A DNA stretch of 64,000 nucleotides from Bin34 sp963422415 (lineage in GTDB: Bacteria > Chloroflexota > Anaerolineae > Caldilineales > Caldilineaceae): the NCBI GenBank assembly GCA_963422415.1, contig OY729430.1, positions 2,728,001 through 2,792,000 of the forward strand, read 5' to 3'. Numbering within the stretch: position 1 is the stretch's first letter; every line of letters starts with the position of its first letter. Positions 52,437-62,072 of this stretch are shown here, in pieces. A model generated the notes under the pieces. It was not told where the DNA came from and did not search any database. It saw only the letters and a program-made list of their open reading frames with translations. The translations under genes were made by a program, and so were the position numbers.

Positions 52437-53897
52437 ATGTCCATCTCTCTCCAATCCCAATGCGTGTCGGGACCTGCCGCAAGCAGACCCGGGTTGATCG
52501 CGGGCCAGGCTCTCATGAAGGCTCAAGGCCAACCGGAAGAGGCCATCCAGGCCTTCTCCTACTACTACGAGATCCTGTGTCAAGGGTCACAGGGGTTGAT
52601 CCACTCCCATCAGGTGCAGGCGATGGAGGCTCTCACCGACTATGAGGAGCTGGACGGTTTCGATCTGATGGGCCACAGTGCCATAGGCAAGGTCGTCGTG
52701 CTGAAGCTCAATGGAGGTCTCGGCACTACCATGGGGCTTAAGGTGCCGCGCTGCCTGGTTCCAGTCAAGGAGGGTCTGACCTTTCTGGACATTGCGGTCA
52801 AGCAGGTTCTGTACCTGCGCCAACGCCTGCAACATTACCTGCCTCTGTTGTTCATGAACAGCTTTCATACGCAGGCCGCCACAGCCCGGGCATTGCATCG
52901 CTACCCGCAGCTACACAACGGACTGCCACTGGAATTTGAACAGCACCGCATGCCCAAGATCGACGCGGAAACCCTGCAGCCCGTCACCGACAGTCTTGAA
53001 CTGGCTCAGGCCTGGTGTCCGCCCGGCCATGGCGATCTCTACGCCGCTCTGCGAACCACGGGACTCTTGGACATCTTGATTGCCCAGGGACATGAATATG
53101 CCTTTATCAGCAATGCAGACAATCTGGGAGCGGTGCTGGATCTGCGCATACTGGGCTACATGGTGGAGTGCAAGGTGCCCATGCTCATGGAAGCGGCCTA
53201 CCGCACTCCTTCCGACCGCAAGGGCGGGCATCTGTCCAAGGGCGTGAACGGCCAACTGCTAATTCGGGAATTCGCCCAGTGCCCTCCCATGGAAATGGAT
53301 CAGTTTCAGGACATTCGGACTTTCCCCTATTTCAACACCAACAACATTTGGCTGCATCTGCCCGCCCTGCGTGACCATTTGGCCGAGCAGGATGGATTTA
53401 TGCGCTTGGCCCCTATTTTCAATCGCAAACCCTACGATCCTCAGGAGCCCACAGGCAGGCAAATCATACAACTGGAGAGTGCCTTGGGTTCGGCGATTGC
53501 CGTTTTCCCCGAAGCCACGGCCATCCGTGTGCCGCGGTCCCGCTTCCTGCCTGTCAAATGCTGCGAGGACCTGTTGGTCATACAGTCCGATGTCTATCAG
53601 ATCAATCCGCAATCGAAATTCATCATGAATCCGAAACGGCTCACGGCAACTCCGCCGCGCCGTCCTCCGCAGGTCCACCTGGACCCTCGCTACTACGGCA
53701 CCTACGACCGCTTGCGCGCGCGCTTCCCGCACGGCGCGCCATCCATGGTGAGCTGCGATTCCTTGACGGTCAAGGGCGATGTGGTCTTTGGTCGTGACAT
53801 TCGGCTCGAAGGCCATGTCACCATCGTCAACGATCAGCCCGAAGCCCAGACACTGGCGAACTGCCAAGTCATACGAGGATCTTCTCCTGCATTGTGA
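52437..53897 (+). CDS. UTP--glucose-1-phosphate uridylyltransferase, eukaryotic-type fold
   Basis: A 486-residue pyrophosphorylase of the UDPGP family (PF01704), not the short bacterial GalU type. Nucleotide-binding LKLNGGLGTTMG begins at 89. The usual K-G-P-K-S that follows is replaced by LKVPRC before LVPVKEG. Sugar-binding FISNADNLGAVLD and FPYFNTNNIWLH are conserved, and a C-terminal left-handed helix segment (LTVKGDVVFGRDIRLEG) is present. It would supply UDP-glucose for the nearby glycosyltransferases. The end overlaps the convergent FemX gene by 29 nt. Confidence 0.85.
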   Translation: MSISLQSQCVSGPAASRPGLIAGQALMKAQGQPEEAIQAFSYYYEILCQGSQGLIHSHQVQAMEALTDYEELDGFDLMGHSAIGKVVVLKLNGGLGTTMGLKVPRCLVPVKEGLTFLDIAVKQVLYLRQRLQHYLPLLFMNSFHTQAATARALHRYPQLHNGLPLEFEQHRMPKIDAETLQPVTDSLELAQAWCPPGHGDLYAALRTTGLLDILIAQGHEYAFISNADNLGAVLDLRILGYMVECKVPMLMEAAYRTPSDRKGGHLSKGVNGQLLIREFAQCPPMEMDQFQDIRTFPYFNTNNIWLHLPALRDHLAEQDGFMRLAPIFNRKPYDPQEPTGRQIIQLESALGSAIAVFPEATAIRVPRSRFLPVKCCEDLLVIQSDVYQINPQSKFIMNPKRLTATPPRRPPQVHLDPRYYGTYDRLRARFPHGAPSMVSCDSLTVKGDVVFGRDIRLEGHVTIVNDQPEAQTLANCQVIRGSSPAL

Positions 53898-56097
53898 AAA
53901 GAGGGAAAGGCAGCCTTTCCAGACATTGCAAGACACCCGGGGACACTCGTTCCGGCAATGGCCACAGAAGGCGGCTCCAGGTCCCTATCAGAGGTCGCGG
54001 CGACCAGTCTCCGATCCCGGCGTCGCACGAGAACGGGGGTGGTCCCCAGTCCAGACGCGTACATCCTTGGATACGGGCCCACTGGATTGCCATCCGCTGC
54101 AAACCGCTGCAGGCCCAGTGCGGGAGCATCGTGTCCGGAGCCCGAAAAAACCAGGCTTCGTCCTTCCAGGCAACCACCAAAGCGGCTGCAGTCGGTCCCG
54201 CTTCCGGCTCCTCGGCCAATAGGAAGGCACTGCGTGGCCGCGTCTCGGCACCCGTGTTCCCCTGCAGAGAATCCATCCAGACAGCGCGGCCAAAGAGCCA
54301 TTCCACAGAGGCAAGATCGTCAGCAGCGAAACTCCGCCGCTCGGAGAGACGCTCCATGTCAGCGGCGGTTCCATAGCGGACGATACCCTCCTTGATCTCA
54401 GGAAAATGGCCTGCAGCCAAGAGCGTGTCTTGGGGCCACACCCAGGATTCCGATCCCGTGGACATCTTTCGATCCTTGTGAATCCAGGCGGAACGGCTGA
54501 AGCGCCAACCCACATCTTCAAGACGAGACAAAAGGGAAAGCCCCGTTGCCCGATCTCTGCGCAAATTCGGGGCTATCCGGATCAAGCCCACTCCTGCCCG
54601 GCGCATGCTCCTCTCAAGCTGCTCCAAGAAAACAAGAGCCGCATCGCAATCCTGCCAGTCCAAGATCGGTCCCCCGGGCACATCGGCAATCTTCACGGGC
54701 AAGCGAGGGCGGATGTCACTTATCAAAATCTGTGCCATGCCCGCACATTTCGCCCTTTTCCGTGCCAGCCGCTGACGAAGGGGACGCCAGCCTAGCCGGG
54801 CCATTTGTTCACCCCAGGCCCAAGACTGCATAAAATGCGGATTGGTGCAGGATCCGACTGCCGCGTCCCAGACTGCGCCGTCCATTTCAGTCTGCCATGC
54901 CATCGAGCCAAGTTGCCGCGCAGCACCCTCCGGGAAGGCATTTCCCGCAGCCGATCGGGAGGAAAGGGAATTCCACAGCCGGCTCTGATGCTCTTGTGCA
55001 ACGGCTCCGACGCGATACAGCCGATATGCACCCGACCGCACCGGCAGGTCCCACGCTCCGACCAGATGCATGATCCGGCCGCCAAAGCCCTGCTTCATGC
55101 GATAGACAGTCCACAGATCGCGCGGCGGCAGGCGATCCAGCGCCACTGGCAGTGTCGTCGGCCACTGCCGGGACTGGCCCTGTAATCGTTCCTGCAAGGC
55201 CAAAGCGCCCAAGGATTCGGGTATGCCCCACAGGTCATACCATGCGGCTCCCTGCTCCTTGGCCCACAGCATAGCCGTATGGTACAAAGCAAAATTAGGC
55301 ATGGCCTGCCGGTGGCGCAGGCTACTGGCACCCCAAGGATACCAAGCGCCCAGACCAACACGGGCCACTGCAATGGCGGCCACCGTATCCCCGGCGACAT
55401 CGGCCAGAAACAGCTGCAAACACGAGGCGTCCAAGGATTCAAAGGCTGCTTGGTAGTAAGCAAGGCTATGATGGTGGAATCCCTGCCGTCGGCCCGTCTC
55501 CTCTAACAAGACCTGAAAAGTCTCCAGATCGGCAATGGTACCGGCCCGGACCCGCACACCGGAACGATATGCCTTGCGAATGTTGTAGCGCCACTTGCTT
55601 TTCATGCGTGCCAGCAGCTCGTCGTCGGGGACAGTCAAATCTACCCGAATCGTGCTCCGCGGCTGAATGGCCAGATGGCTGGGTTGAAACCCCAACGCCC
55701 GCAGCGCCTCTCTGTGGACGGGCAGATCTTCCAAGTCTGGTTCGATCGTGAGGAAATGCCATCCCTGGGTCCGGGCCAAGTCCAGAATTCTCTCCTTGAC
55801 CTCCCTCGACTGGTCTTGATCCTGCCAGGCGACCAAGGGGCCACGCGGGATGTAGCCCATGGCAAGCCCATACCGGCGGATGGACAGACACTGCGCCCCG
55901 GCCAGCAAGGAGCCATCCTGTCTCTCCAATGCAACATGGTGACGGGCCCAGCCGAACTGGCTCTTGAGGCGGGCCCAGCCCGTGGTCTGGAGAAAATGCG
56001 GCGTGGCGTGGCGACTGACAAACGCGTCCCAGCGCGCATCCCGCGCCGCGGCGTCAGCGGATGTCCGCAGGATTGCAGATGGAGAAGTTGCTGGCAT
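53869..56097 (-). CDS. Tandem FemAB/FemX-type aminoacyltransferase-like protein
   Basis: A 742-residue protein with two FemX-like (GNAT-type) halves. Half one (about 1-360) is typical: HFLQTTGWARLKSQFGW, GYIPRGPLVAW, MKSKWRYNIRKAYRSGV, WYPWGASSLRHRQAMPN and DLWGIPE. Half two (from about 385) begins with the parallel HFMQSWAWGEQMARLGW and ends with RLDWGPPPF but is more divergent. Family members add amino acids from aminoacyl-tRNA to peptidoglycan stem peptides. The ATG at 56097 gives the best N terminus; longer readings run into the divergent sugar-transferase gene. The second half may be regulatory or inactive. Confidence 0.85.
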   Translation of the reverse strand: MPATSPSAILRTSADAAARDARWDAFVSRHATPHFLQTTGWARLKSQFGWARHHVALERQDGSLLAGAQCLSIRRYGLAMGYIPRGPLVAWQDQDQSREVKERILDLARTQGWHFLTIEPDLEDLPVHREALRALGFQPSHLAIQPRSTIRVDLTVPDDELLARMKSKWRYNIRKAYRSGVRVRAGTIADLETFQVLLEETGRRQGFHHHSLAYYQAAFESLDASCLQLFLADVAGDTVAAIAVARVGLGAWYPWGASSLRHRQAMPNFALYHTAMLWAKEQGAAWYDLWGIPESLGALALQERLQGQSRQWPTTLPVALDRLPPRDLWTVYRMKQGFGGRIMHLVGAWDLPVRSGAYRLYRVGAVAQEHQSRLWNSLSSRSAAGNAFPEGAARQLGSMAWQTEMDGAVWDAAVGSCTNPHFMQSWAWGEQMARLGWRPLRQRLARKRAKCAGMAQILISDIRPRLPVKIADVPGGPILDWQDCDAALVFLEQLERSMRRAGVGLIRIAPNLRRDRATGLSLLSRLEDVGWRFSRSAWIHKDRKMSTGSESWVWPQDTLLAAGHFPEIKEGIVRYGTAADMERLSERRSFAADDLASVEWLFGRAVWMDSLQGNTGAETRPRSAFLLAEEPEAGPTAAALVVAWKDEAWFFRAPDTMLPHWACSGLQRMAIQWARIQGCTRLDWGPPPFSCDAGIGDWSPRPLIGTWSRLLWPLPERVSPGVLQCLERLPFPLFTMQEKILV

Positions 56098-56237
56098 GGA
56101 GAGCGGATTTTGAAACTGACACAAGACTTGCGGCGATGGCAACGGTAAAATATAGCATTCTTGCATAATCTGCAGGGGACCAGCGAGCTGTGTCTCTCGG
56201 GCACCCGACTGCGGTGCCGCGCCTCTTCCCTCTCGCC

Positions 56238-57698
56238 ATGTCGCATACTCGCCCATCCAGTTTGGAAACCCCCTCCCCCTCCCATCATGAGCGTTCTCGG
56301 CCGGGTTCCTTGACCCGAATCCATATCCTGTTTCTGGTGACCTTGGGGTGCGCGGATGCCGCATTCCTGTGGCTGGGTCACTATCTGGCCTACTTGGCTA
56401 CCCGTCTGGACCCCAAGGTGATACTGGGCTCCTTTTCCGAATGGCTGCTGCTGCCTATCTTGCATCTGTTCCTGCTGTTGGGCGCCTTCATGGCGCAACG
56501 CATGTATCAGCGGCGCAGGCTGGTCGGTCACCTTGACGAAGCGATCAAGATCCTGCTGGTCAACGGCGTGTTGGTCCTGTCGCTGCTGGCCATCCTGACA
56601 CTGGTGTTTCCCGACATCAATATATATCGCCGCCAGATTGTCTATGCCTGGGCCTTTACTACCATCTTGATCACGCTGGGCCGGATTCTGCATACTCGGA
56701 TTCAGTGGATGGCACAGAGCCGCGGTTGGGGGGTAGATCGGGTGCTGATTGTAGGCAGCGGAGAAACGGCTCGAATTATCCTGCAAAGAATCCAGGCCAC
56801 GCCGAAGCTGGGCCATGCGGTCGTCGGCGCTGTATCCGACCAAGCGGAGCGCCACCATCTCCAGCAAGCGCCATGGTTGGGGAACATTTCCGATCTTCCC
56901 TCTCTGATCCGCACGCACGGAATCGCCGAGGTGATTGTTGGCATGCCTGAAGCCTCGACCACCGAGCTGGTCCGTATCATCAATTACTGCGAACGGGAGA
57001 AGGTGGGCATCCGCCTCCTCCCCGACCTGTTTCAAATCATGGCGCAGGAAGTTTCCATTGGAGATCTGTCGGGCCTGCCCTTGTTGACCGTGCGCGACTC
57101 AGCTCTGCAGGGGTGGAATCTCGGGATCAAGCGGGCCATCGACGTGGTGTTCAGTCTGCTGACCCTCATCGTGCTCAGCCCCCTGTTTCTCTTGAACGCC
57201 TTACTTATCAGGCTGGAAAGCCCCGGCCCCGTTTTTTATTTTCAGGTCCGCATGGGTCTCGACGCCGTCCCCTTTCACATGCTGAAGTTCCGATCCATGC
57301 AAGCCAACGCGGAAGCACATGGACCGGGCTGGACCACCCCCGACGACACCCGGCGCACACGCTGGGGCCGGTTTCTGCGCTCCAAGAGCCTAGATGAACT
57401 GCCCAATTTCATCAATGTCTTAATGAACGACATGAGCATAGTGGGCCCTAGGCCGGAACGTCCCGTCTTCGTCGAGGAATTTCGCCGTGTGGTGCCCAAC
57501 TACATGGAACGACACAAGGAGAAAGGCGGCATTACGGGCTGGGCCCAAATCAACGGCTTGCGGGGTGACTGCTCGATTGAGGAGCGCATCAAGTATGACC
57601 TCTGGTATATCGAAAACTGGTCCATTGCCCTAGACCTCAAAATCATGGCCATTACGGCTTGGAAAATCCTGTTTCGGACCGACCCTAACGCATACTAG
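56238..57698 (+). CDS. Polyprenyl glycosylphosphotransferase (WbaP/ExoY-type)
   Basis: A 486-residue membrane enzyme that starts exopolysaccharide or O-unit synthesis by moving a sugar phosphate to undecaprenyl phosphate. About four N-terminal helices precede a Rossmann-like domain (RVLIVGSGETARIILQRI). A further helix (about 300-330) leads into the catalytic domain: KFRSM, SLDELPNFINVLMNDMSIVGPRP with D386/E387, and ITGWAQINGLRG. The ATG start is chosen over a GTG 48 nt upstream. Divergent from the FemX gene. Confidence 0.92.
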   Translation: MSHTRPSSLETPSPSHHERSRPGSLTRIHILFLVTLGCADAAFLWLGHYLAYLATRLDPKVILGSFSEWLLLPILHLFLLLGAFMAQRMYQRRRLVGHLDEAIKILLVNGVLVLSLLAILTLVFPDINIYRRQIVYAWAFTTILITLGRILHTRIQWMAQSRGWGVDRVLIVGSGETARIILQRIQATPKLGHAVVGAVSDQAERHHLQQAPWLGNISDLPSLIRTHGIAEVIVGMPEASTTELVRIINYCEREKVGIRLLPDLFQIMAQEVSIGDLSGLPLLTVRDSALQGWNLGIKRAIDVVFSLLTLIVLSPLFLLNALLIRLESPGPVFYFQVRMGLDAVPFHMLKFRSMQANAEAHGPGWTTPDDTRRTRWGRFLRSKSLDELPNFINVLMNDMSIVGPRPERPVFVEEFRRVVPNYMERHKEKGGITGWAQINGLRGDCSIEERIKYDLWYIENWSIALDLKIMAITAWKILFRTDPNAY

Positions 57699-57753
57699 AG
57701 GCATCTCTGCATCCAGTGGGGGCGCGCCTCGAAGCCTTGAGATCCTGGATTCA

Positions 57754-57783
57754 TTGACTGTAGGCGCGGCCCTTTGCTACCAT
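57754..57783 (+). promoter_or_regulatory. Candidate sigma-70 promoter for hrcA-grpE
   Basis: TTGACT and TACCAT with an 18-bp spacer, 35 nt before the hrcA ATG. No CIRCE-type inverted repeat is visible between the sugar transferase stop and hrcA, so autoregulation by HrcA is not evident here. Confidence 0.5.
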
Positions 57784-57818
57784 GAAAGCGTGGAGCGACG
57801 GGTCTTACATTGAACAGC

Positions 57819-58952
57819 ATGAGTTTGAAGCCGGTGACTGCGGCTCCCGTACCCCAAGATTTCTTCGTCGACACCTTGTTGCAGTCCTTGGCTCCACGCC
57901 AGCGGCAGATCCTGCAGATCGTGACGGAGGAATTCGTATCCCACGTCAAACCCGTCGGCAGCAAGAAAATTGCCCGCGACTGGGCCCTAGACGTGAGCCC
58001 GGCCACGATTCGCAACGATCTGGCCCATCTGGAGCGTCTGGGCCTGCTCTCCAAACTTCACACCAGCTCCGGCCGCGTCCCTACCCTGTTGGGATATCGC
58101 CTGTATGTCTCCCGCCTGATCGGGGAACAGCCGTTGTCCGTGGCCAACCGCCAGTTCATTCGAGAACAGTTCGAAGTCATGCGCAAGGACTCCCGCAACT
58201 GGCTGCAGAATGCCACGCAGATTCTGGCGTCGGTGTCGCACAGCTTGGCTCTTGTCACGGAGTTGCAGTTCGTGACTCAGCGCCTGAAGCATATCGAACT
58301 GATTTCGATCCAGGAAATGCAGGTGCTGATGGTCATGGTCATGGAAGCCGGACACGTACAGCAACGGATGCTGGAAGTGCAACAAGGATTGAACCAGGAT
58401 TCCCTGCGGGAAATCAGCAACATGTTGAATGAGGCGCTGGGTGGCTTTACCCTGAAGGAGATGGAAGGCAGATTGCCGGCCTTGCAGCCCGCTGCGCGCA
58501 AGTTCGCAGAGGTCATTTTGCAGGCCATGCCCAAGACGCCCAGCGATTCCGGCCTGCCTACGGTGATCCAGAGCGGTCTCAGCCACATGCTGGCCGCTCC
58601 CGAATTCGCGGAAAGCCAGAGGGCACGGCGGTTCGTCAGCATCTTCGATTCGCAATCGCGGCTGCACGAAATCCTCTTCGGCACGGACGCCCCGGGCCAG
58701 GTCCATGTCTTCATCGCGGGAGAAGGCAAGGAGGAGTGGTCCGATCTGGTCGATGTCAGCATGATCCTCTCCCGCTATGGCATCACGGAGCAGGCCACCG
58801 GTGTGGTCGGCGTGGTAGGTCCCGTCCGCATGGCCTATGGATACAACATGGGAGCCGTGCGTTTCATGGCCACTCTGATGAGTGCCTTTGTCCGAGACAT
58901 GTACTTGGACGACGATCCCGCGTTGGTCGGCGGAACGGAAATCCGAGGCTGA
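57819..58952 (+). CDS. hrcA: Heat-inducible transcription repressor
   Basis: A 377-residue HrcA, the repressor of chaperone genes that binds CIRCE. The N-terminal winged helix has PVGSKKIARDWALDVSPATIRNDLAHLE and HTSSGRVPTLLGYRLYV; the C-terminal GAF-like domain ends GPVRMAYGYNMGAVRFMATLM. Slightly longer than usual (about 340-350) because of an N-terminal tail. An in-frame TTG three codons upstream is an alternative. grpE follows after 33 nt, the classical hrcA-grpE order; dnaK and dnaJ are not in this window. Confidence 0.94.
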   Translation: MSLKPVTAAPVPQDFFVDTLLQSLAPRQRQILQIVTEEFVSHVKPVGSKKIARDWALDVSPATIRNDLAHLERLGLLSKLHTSSGRVPTLLGYRLYVSRLIGEQPLSVANRQFIREQFEVMRKDSRNWLQNATQILASVSHSLALVTELQFVTQRLKHIELISIQEMQVLMVMVMEAGHVQQRMLEVQQGLNQDSLREISNMLNEALGGFTLKEMEGRLPALQPAARKFAEVILQAMPKTPSDSGLPTVIQSGLSHMLAAPEFAESQRARRFVSIFDSQSRLHEILFGTDAPGQVHVFIAGEGKEEWSDLVDVSMILSRYGITEQATGVVGVVGPVRMAYGYNMGAVRFMATLMSAFVRDMYLDDDPALVGGTEIRG

Positions 58953-58985
58953 CTTGTAACACTGTACCTACTGGATGACCAAGCC

Positions 58986-59639
58986 ATGGATGAAAGCACA
59001 CAGAACCTTCAGGATCAGGAGACAATGGAAGCCAACAACGCAGAGGAGCAGGATCCGGCACGCCGGGCCGAGGAGGAGGCATCCGATCAGACCGAAGATC
59101 CACGTGCTGTCTCCCCTTATGCGGAGCTGACGCCAGAAGAGTTGCGAGAGGCCCTAGCCCTGGCCGATGAGCGGCGCAGCTGCCTGGAAAAGCAGCTGGA
59201 GGAAGCCCAATCCGAAGCCACCGCCGCGGAGACCGAAATCCTGCGAATGGCGGCAGATTTTCAGAACGCCCGCAAGCGACTGGACAGGATTGCGCATGAG
59301 CAGGTGTCCCATGCCAAGGAAGGCCTGATCACCAAGCTGCTGGCGGTCTTGGATGATCTGGATCTGGCGGAGGCCAATGCACCCACCGACCTGAACTCCA
59401 TACATGACACCTGGTTCAAGGGAGTGACCCAGATTCGGGAGAAGATACTGGCGGTGTTCCAAGACGAGGGAGTGCAATCCATCGAGACCGAGGGGGCATT
59501 TGATCCCAATCACCATGAAGCGGTTCAGATGATCCCCAGCGAGGAGCATGACAGTGGTCACATTGTGGAAACTCTGCGCAAAGGCTACCGGCGGGGCGAG
59601 AAGGTAATCCGGCCGGCCATGGTGCGCATCGCGGCATAA
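58986..59639 (+). CDS. grpE: Nucleotide exchange factor GrpE
   Basis: A 217-residue co-chaperone that releases ADP from DnaK. An acidic, disordered first 50 residues and a long helix (ELREALALADERRSCLEKQLEEA) lead into the conserved MAADFQNARKRLDR. LLAVLDDLDLA and the C-terminal beta domain with GAFDPNHHEAVQMIPS and VIRPAMVRIA follow. Usual family length. It is followed after 17 nt by a GNAT gene, so the three genes are probably one transcript. Confidence 0.95.
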   Translation: MDESTQNLQDQETMEANNAEEQDPARRAEEEASDQTEDPRAVSPYAELTPEELREALALADERRSCLEKQLEEAQSEATAAETEILRMAADFQNARKRLDRIAHEQVSHAKEGLITKLLAVLDDLDLAEANAPTDLNSIHDTWFKGVTQIREKILAVFQDEGVQSIETEGAFDPNHHEAVQMIPSEEHDSGHIVETLRKGYRRGEKVIRPAMVRIAA

Positions 59640-59656
59640 CTGCGGGAACTGGGTTT

Positions 59657-60664
59657 TTGACCACCTTGCTACTTTCCCCTGCCAACTCAAAGCTGGCAAC
59701 GGGGATTCGGCCGTTCGAGGCCAAGAAGGATCTGAGTCAAGTAGCGGCCCTGATCAGCGAGGCCTTTGCCTCCGAACTGGACGCGGAAAGCCAGTCGGCC
59801 CTGCGAGATTTGAGGCAATGGGGCAAGATCTTCGAATGGCTGGGACTCGGCGTCATCGGGCCCAGCAGCGCCTTCAGCCTGCTGGAGGGCTTCGTCTGGA
59901 CAGATCGTTCGCGGGTCGTGGGTAACATCTCCCTGCAACGCTTGGATGCCCATGGCCACTGCTGGCAGATCGCCAATATGGCTGTGGCCCCGTCTCATCA
60001 GCGCAGAGGCATTGCTAAACAGCTCTTGGGTGCGGCCCAAGATCACTTGCGCAGTCTAGGCGTCCAATATGCCGTGCTGCAGGTACGGGAGAACAATCAG
60101 ATTGCCCGCATGCTCTATGATCAGCACGGCTTTCAACGCGTGGGAGGCGTGGCCGAATTGCAGGGATATACGCCATTGCCCGTCCTCCAGGTACCGTCCA
60201 AGGGAGCGGCACGTCCCATTCCCGGTCGAGAGTGGCGTCAGATATATGATCTGGCGTTGGGCCAGATGGATCATCACTTGAAATGGTGGCGTCCTCTCAA
60301 GAAAGGAGAGTTCGTGCACGACTGGCCTCGGCAAATCACACAGAACGTCGCCCGTTTTCTCAATCTGGGAGAGGTACAGAGGTTCGGCATCAAGACCGCG
60401 GCGGGCCAACTGGCGGCCGCGGCCATTGTGAAAAGCCGCTATCTGCAGGGTCGGCATGACATATCGCTGTGGACACGGCCACAATTGTATGGCATGTATG
60501 AACGGGAGCTGATTTACGTCGCCTTGCAAGCCCTGAACCCGCGGCGCGGGTTGTTGGTGCACGTGAAAGTCGACGCAGATCACAGGGAGGCCCTTGATTG
60601 TCTGGCCGATTGGAGATTGCACAAGACTTCGGTGCTGCACACCATGCGGTGTCGGCTTGCCTGA
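59657..60664 (+). CDS. GNAT family N-acetyltransferase
   Basis: A 335-residue protein with a GNAT domain at about 15-165. Motif A is IANMAVAPSHQRRGIAKQLL with the acetyl-CoA Q/R-x-x-G-x-A loop, and LYDQHGFQRVG follows. The C-terminal 160 residues are a second alpha/beta region (ITQNVARFLNLGEVQRFGIK) that may be a degenerate GNAT copy. No ATG exists before motif A, so a TTG start 17 nt after grpE is the only reasonable one. Acceptor unknown. Confidence 0.8.
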   Translation: MTTLLLSPANSKLATGIRPFEAKKDLSQVAALISEAFASELDAESQSALRDLRQWGKIFEWLGLGVIGPSSAFSLLEGFVWTDRSRVVGNISLQRLDAHGHCWQIANMAVAPSHQRRGIAKQLLGAAQDHLRSLGVQYAVLQVRENNQIARMLYDQHGFQRVGGVAELQGYTPLPVLQVPSKGAARPIPGREWRQIYDLALGQMDHHLKWWRPLKKGEFVHDWPRQITQNVARFLNLGEVQRFGIKTAAGQLAAAAIVKSRYLQGRHDISLWTRPQLYGMYERELIYVALQALNPRRGLLVHVKVDADHREALDCLADWRLHKTSVLHTMRCRLA

Positions 60665-60761
60665 ACCAATGCAGCGAAAGCGATCTTGGATCTACGCCCC
60701 GACTCGCGTGTCCCCTGCGGGTTCATGTTGCCGTGAATAGCCAAGGGGGGAACCGGACAGG

Positions 60762-62072
60762 GTGAAGTTTTCCTTTCTGCACGTAGCGGACTTGCACTTG
60801 GGGTACTACCAGTACAACTCCAAGGAGCGTTTCAACGATTTTGCCGGCGCGGCATTGTGGGCCGCCCAAGAAGCGGTCGACCGTGCCGTGAACTTCGTGG
60901 TCGTCGCGGGGGACCTGTTTCACAAGAGGTCGAATCTGCAGCCGACGACGTTGGGACAGGCTGAACGCTTTTTGGAGTTGTTGCGGGAGGCCCATATTCC
61001 TTGCGTCCTGATTGAAGGCAACCATGATCGGCCACTCTACCGGGATACGGGGATCACCTGGTGTCAATATCTGGCACAGCATGAATGGATGACGCTGCTC
61101 AATTACGTGCCTGACTCATCCGGCACTTTGGTCGCTGCCGACCACCATACGGTGGGAAGCTTTGTCGAGATCATGGATCAGGTATTCGTGTTTGGAGTGG
61201 GCTACAAGGGAGCAGGCTTGCGGGCGACTCTGGAAGCCTTGGCCCCCTCTCTGCACAAGGTCAGTCGACAAGGCGCCTATTCCGTGCTGATGCTGCACGC
61301 GGGAATGCAAGGGCAATTGCCGAATCATGTTCCAGACACTCTCCGTCGGACAGATCTGGACCCCTTTCGCCCTGCGGTGGACTATGTGGCACTGGGTCAC
61401 TTTCACAAACCGTTCCAGCTTGACAACCTGGACCACTGGATCTTCAACCCGGGCAGCTTGGAAGTGACGGCCTGGGATCAGTACAACCCCACCCAGCCTG
61501 GAGGAGTGAAGCTGGTGCAGGTGGACACTTGTCAGTCGCCCATGCATCAGGTAGCTCATCTGGCCTCCCCTGTCCGACCGCGTATCAAGGAACGGTTTGA
61601 CGTGAGCCGGGTGGACAACCCAAAGGCATTGGGAGAACAATTTGAATCCCATCTGCAACACAGACGGAACCACGTCCATGCAGCGACCTCGGGCACGAGA
61701 AGGCCTATTCTGCGGATATTGCTGACCGGCGCATTGCGCTTCGAGGCATTCCAGTTGAATCTGGAGGATCTCAAGGCCAGAGCGGAACGGATCTTTACGC
61801 CACTGGTGTGCGAAATCACGCTGGTGGATCGCCCTGGCTTTTCCCACGGAAATCTGGAAGCCGCCCCCGAGTCTCTGCAGGAGGTCGAATATCGCATTCT
61901 GCGGGAAATGATTGCGCAGAATCCGGCCTACGCCACAGATCCCGAGCGGTGTCTGGCCATAGTGCAGGATACGGCAGATCTGGTCTTGGCCAAGGTGAAC
62001 CCCCAGAAGATATATGAAACGCTCAATGCCATGGACGACCTCGGATCCACCGACCGGGAAAAGAGTTTCTGA
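60762..62072 (+). CDS. sbcD: Exonuclease SbcCD, D subunit (Mre11-type nuclease)
   Basis: A 436-residue manganese-dependent phosphodiesterase of the SbcD/Mre11 family. Metal boxes: DLHLG (D10, H12), GDLFH (D51), GNHD (N87, H88), MLHAG and LGHFH, all present. With SbcC it opens DNA hairpins and processes ends. GTG start with GGACAGG upstream. Its TGA overlaps the ATG of sbcC (TGATG), indicating coupled translation. Confidence 0.92.
   Translation: MKFSFLHVADLHLGYYQYNSKERFNDFAGAALWAAQEAVDRAVNFVVVAGDLFHKRSNLQPTTLGQAERFLELLREAHIPCVLIEGNHDRPLYRDTGITWCQYLAQHEWMTLLNYVPDSSGTLVAADHHTVGSFVEIMDQVFVFGVGYKGAGLRATLEALAPSLHKVSRQGAYSVLMLHAGMQGQLPNHVPDTLRRTDLDPFRPAVDYVALGHFHKPFQLDNLDHWIFNPGSLEVTAWDQYNPTQPGGVKLVQVDTCQSPMHQVAHLASPVRPRIKERFDVSRVDNPKALGEQFESHLQHRRNHVHAATSGTRRPILRILLTGALRFEAFQLNLEDLKARAERIFTPLVCEITLVDRPGFSHGNLEAAPESLQEVEYRILREMIAQNPAYATDPERCLAIVQDTADLVLAKVNPQKIYETLNAMDDLGSTDREKSF

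Noticed and set aside
57699..57818. A CIRCE operator in front of hrcA
   Set aside because: I looked for TTAGCACTC-type arms with a 9-nt spacer and found none.
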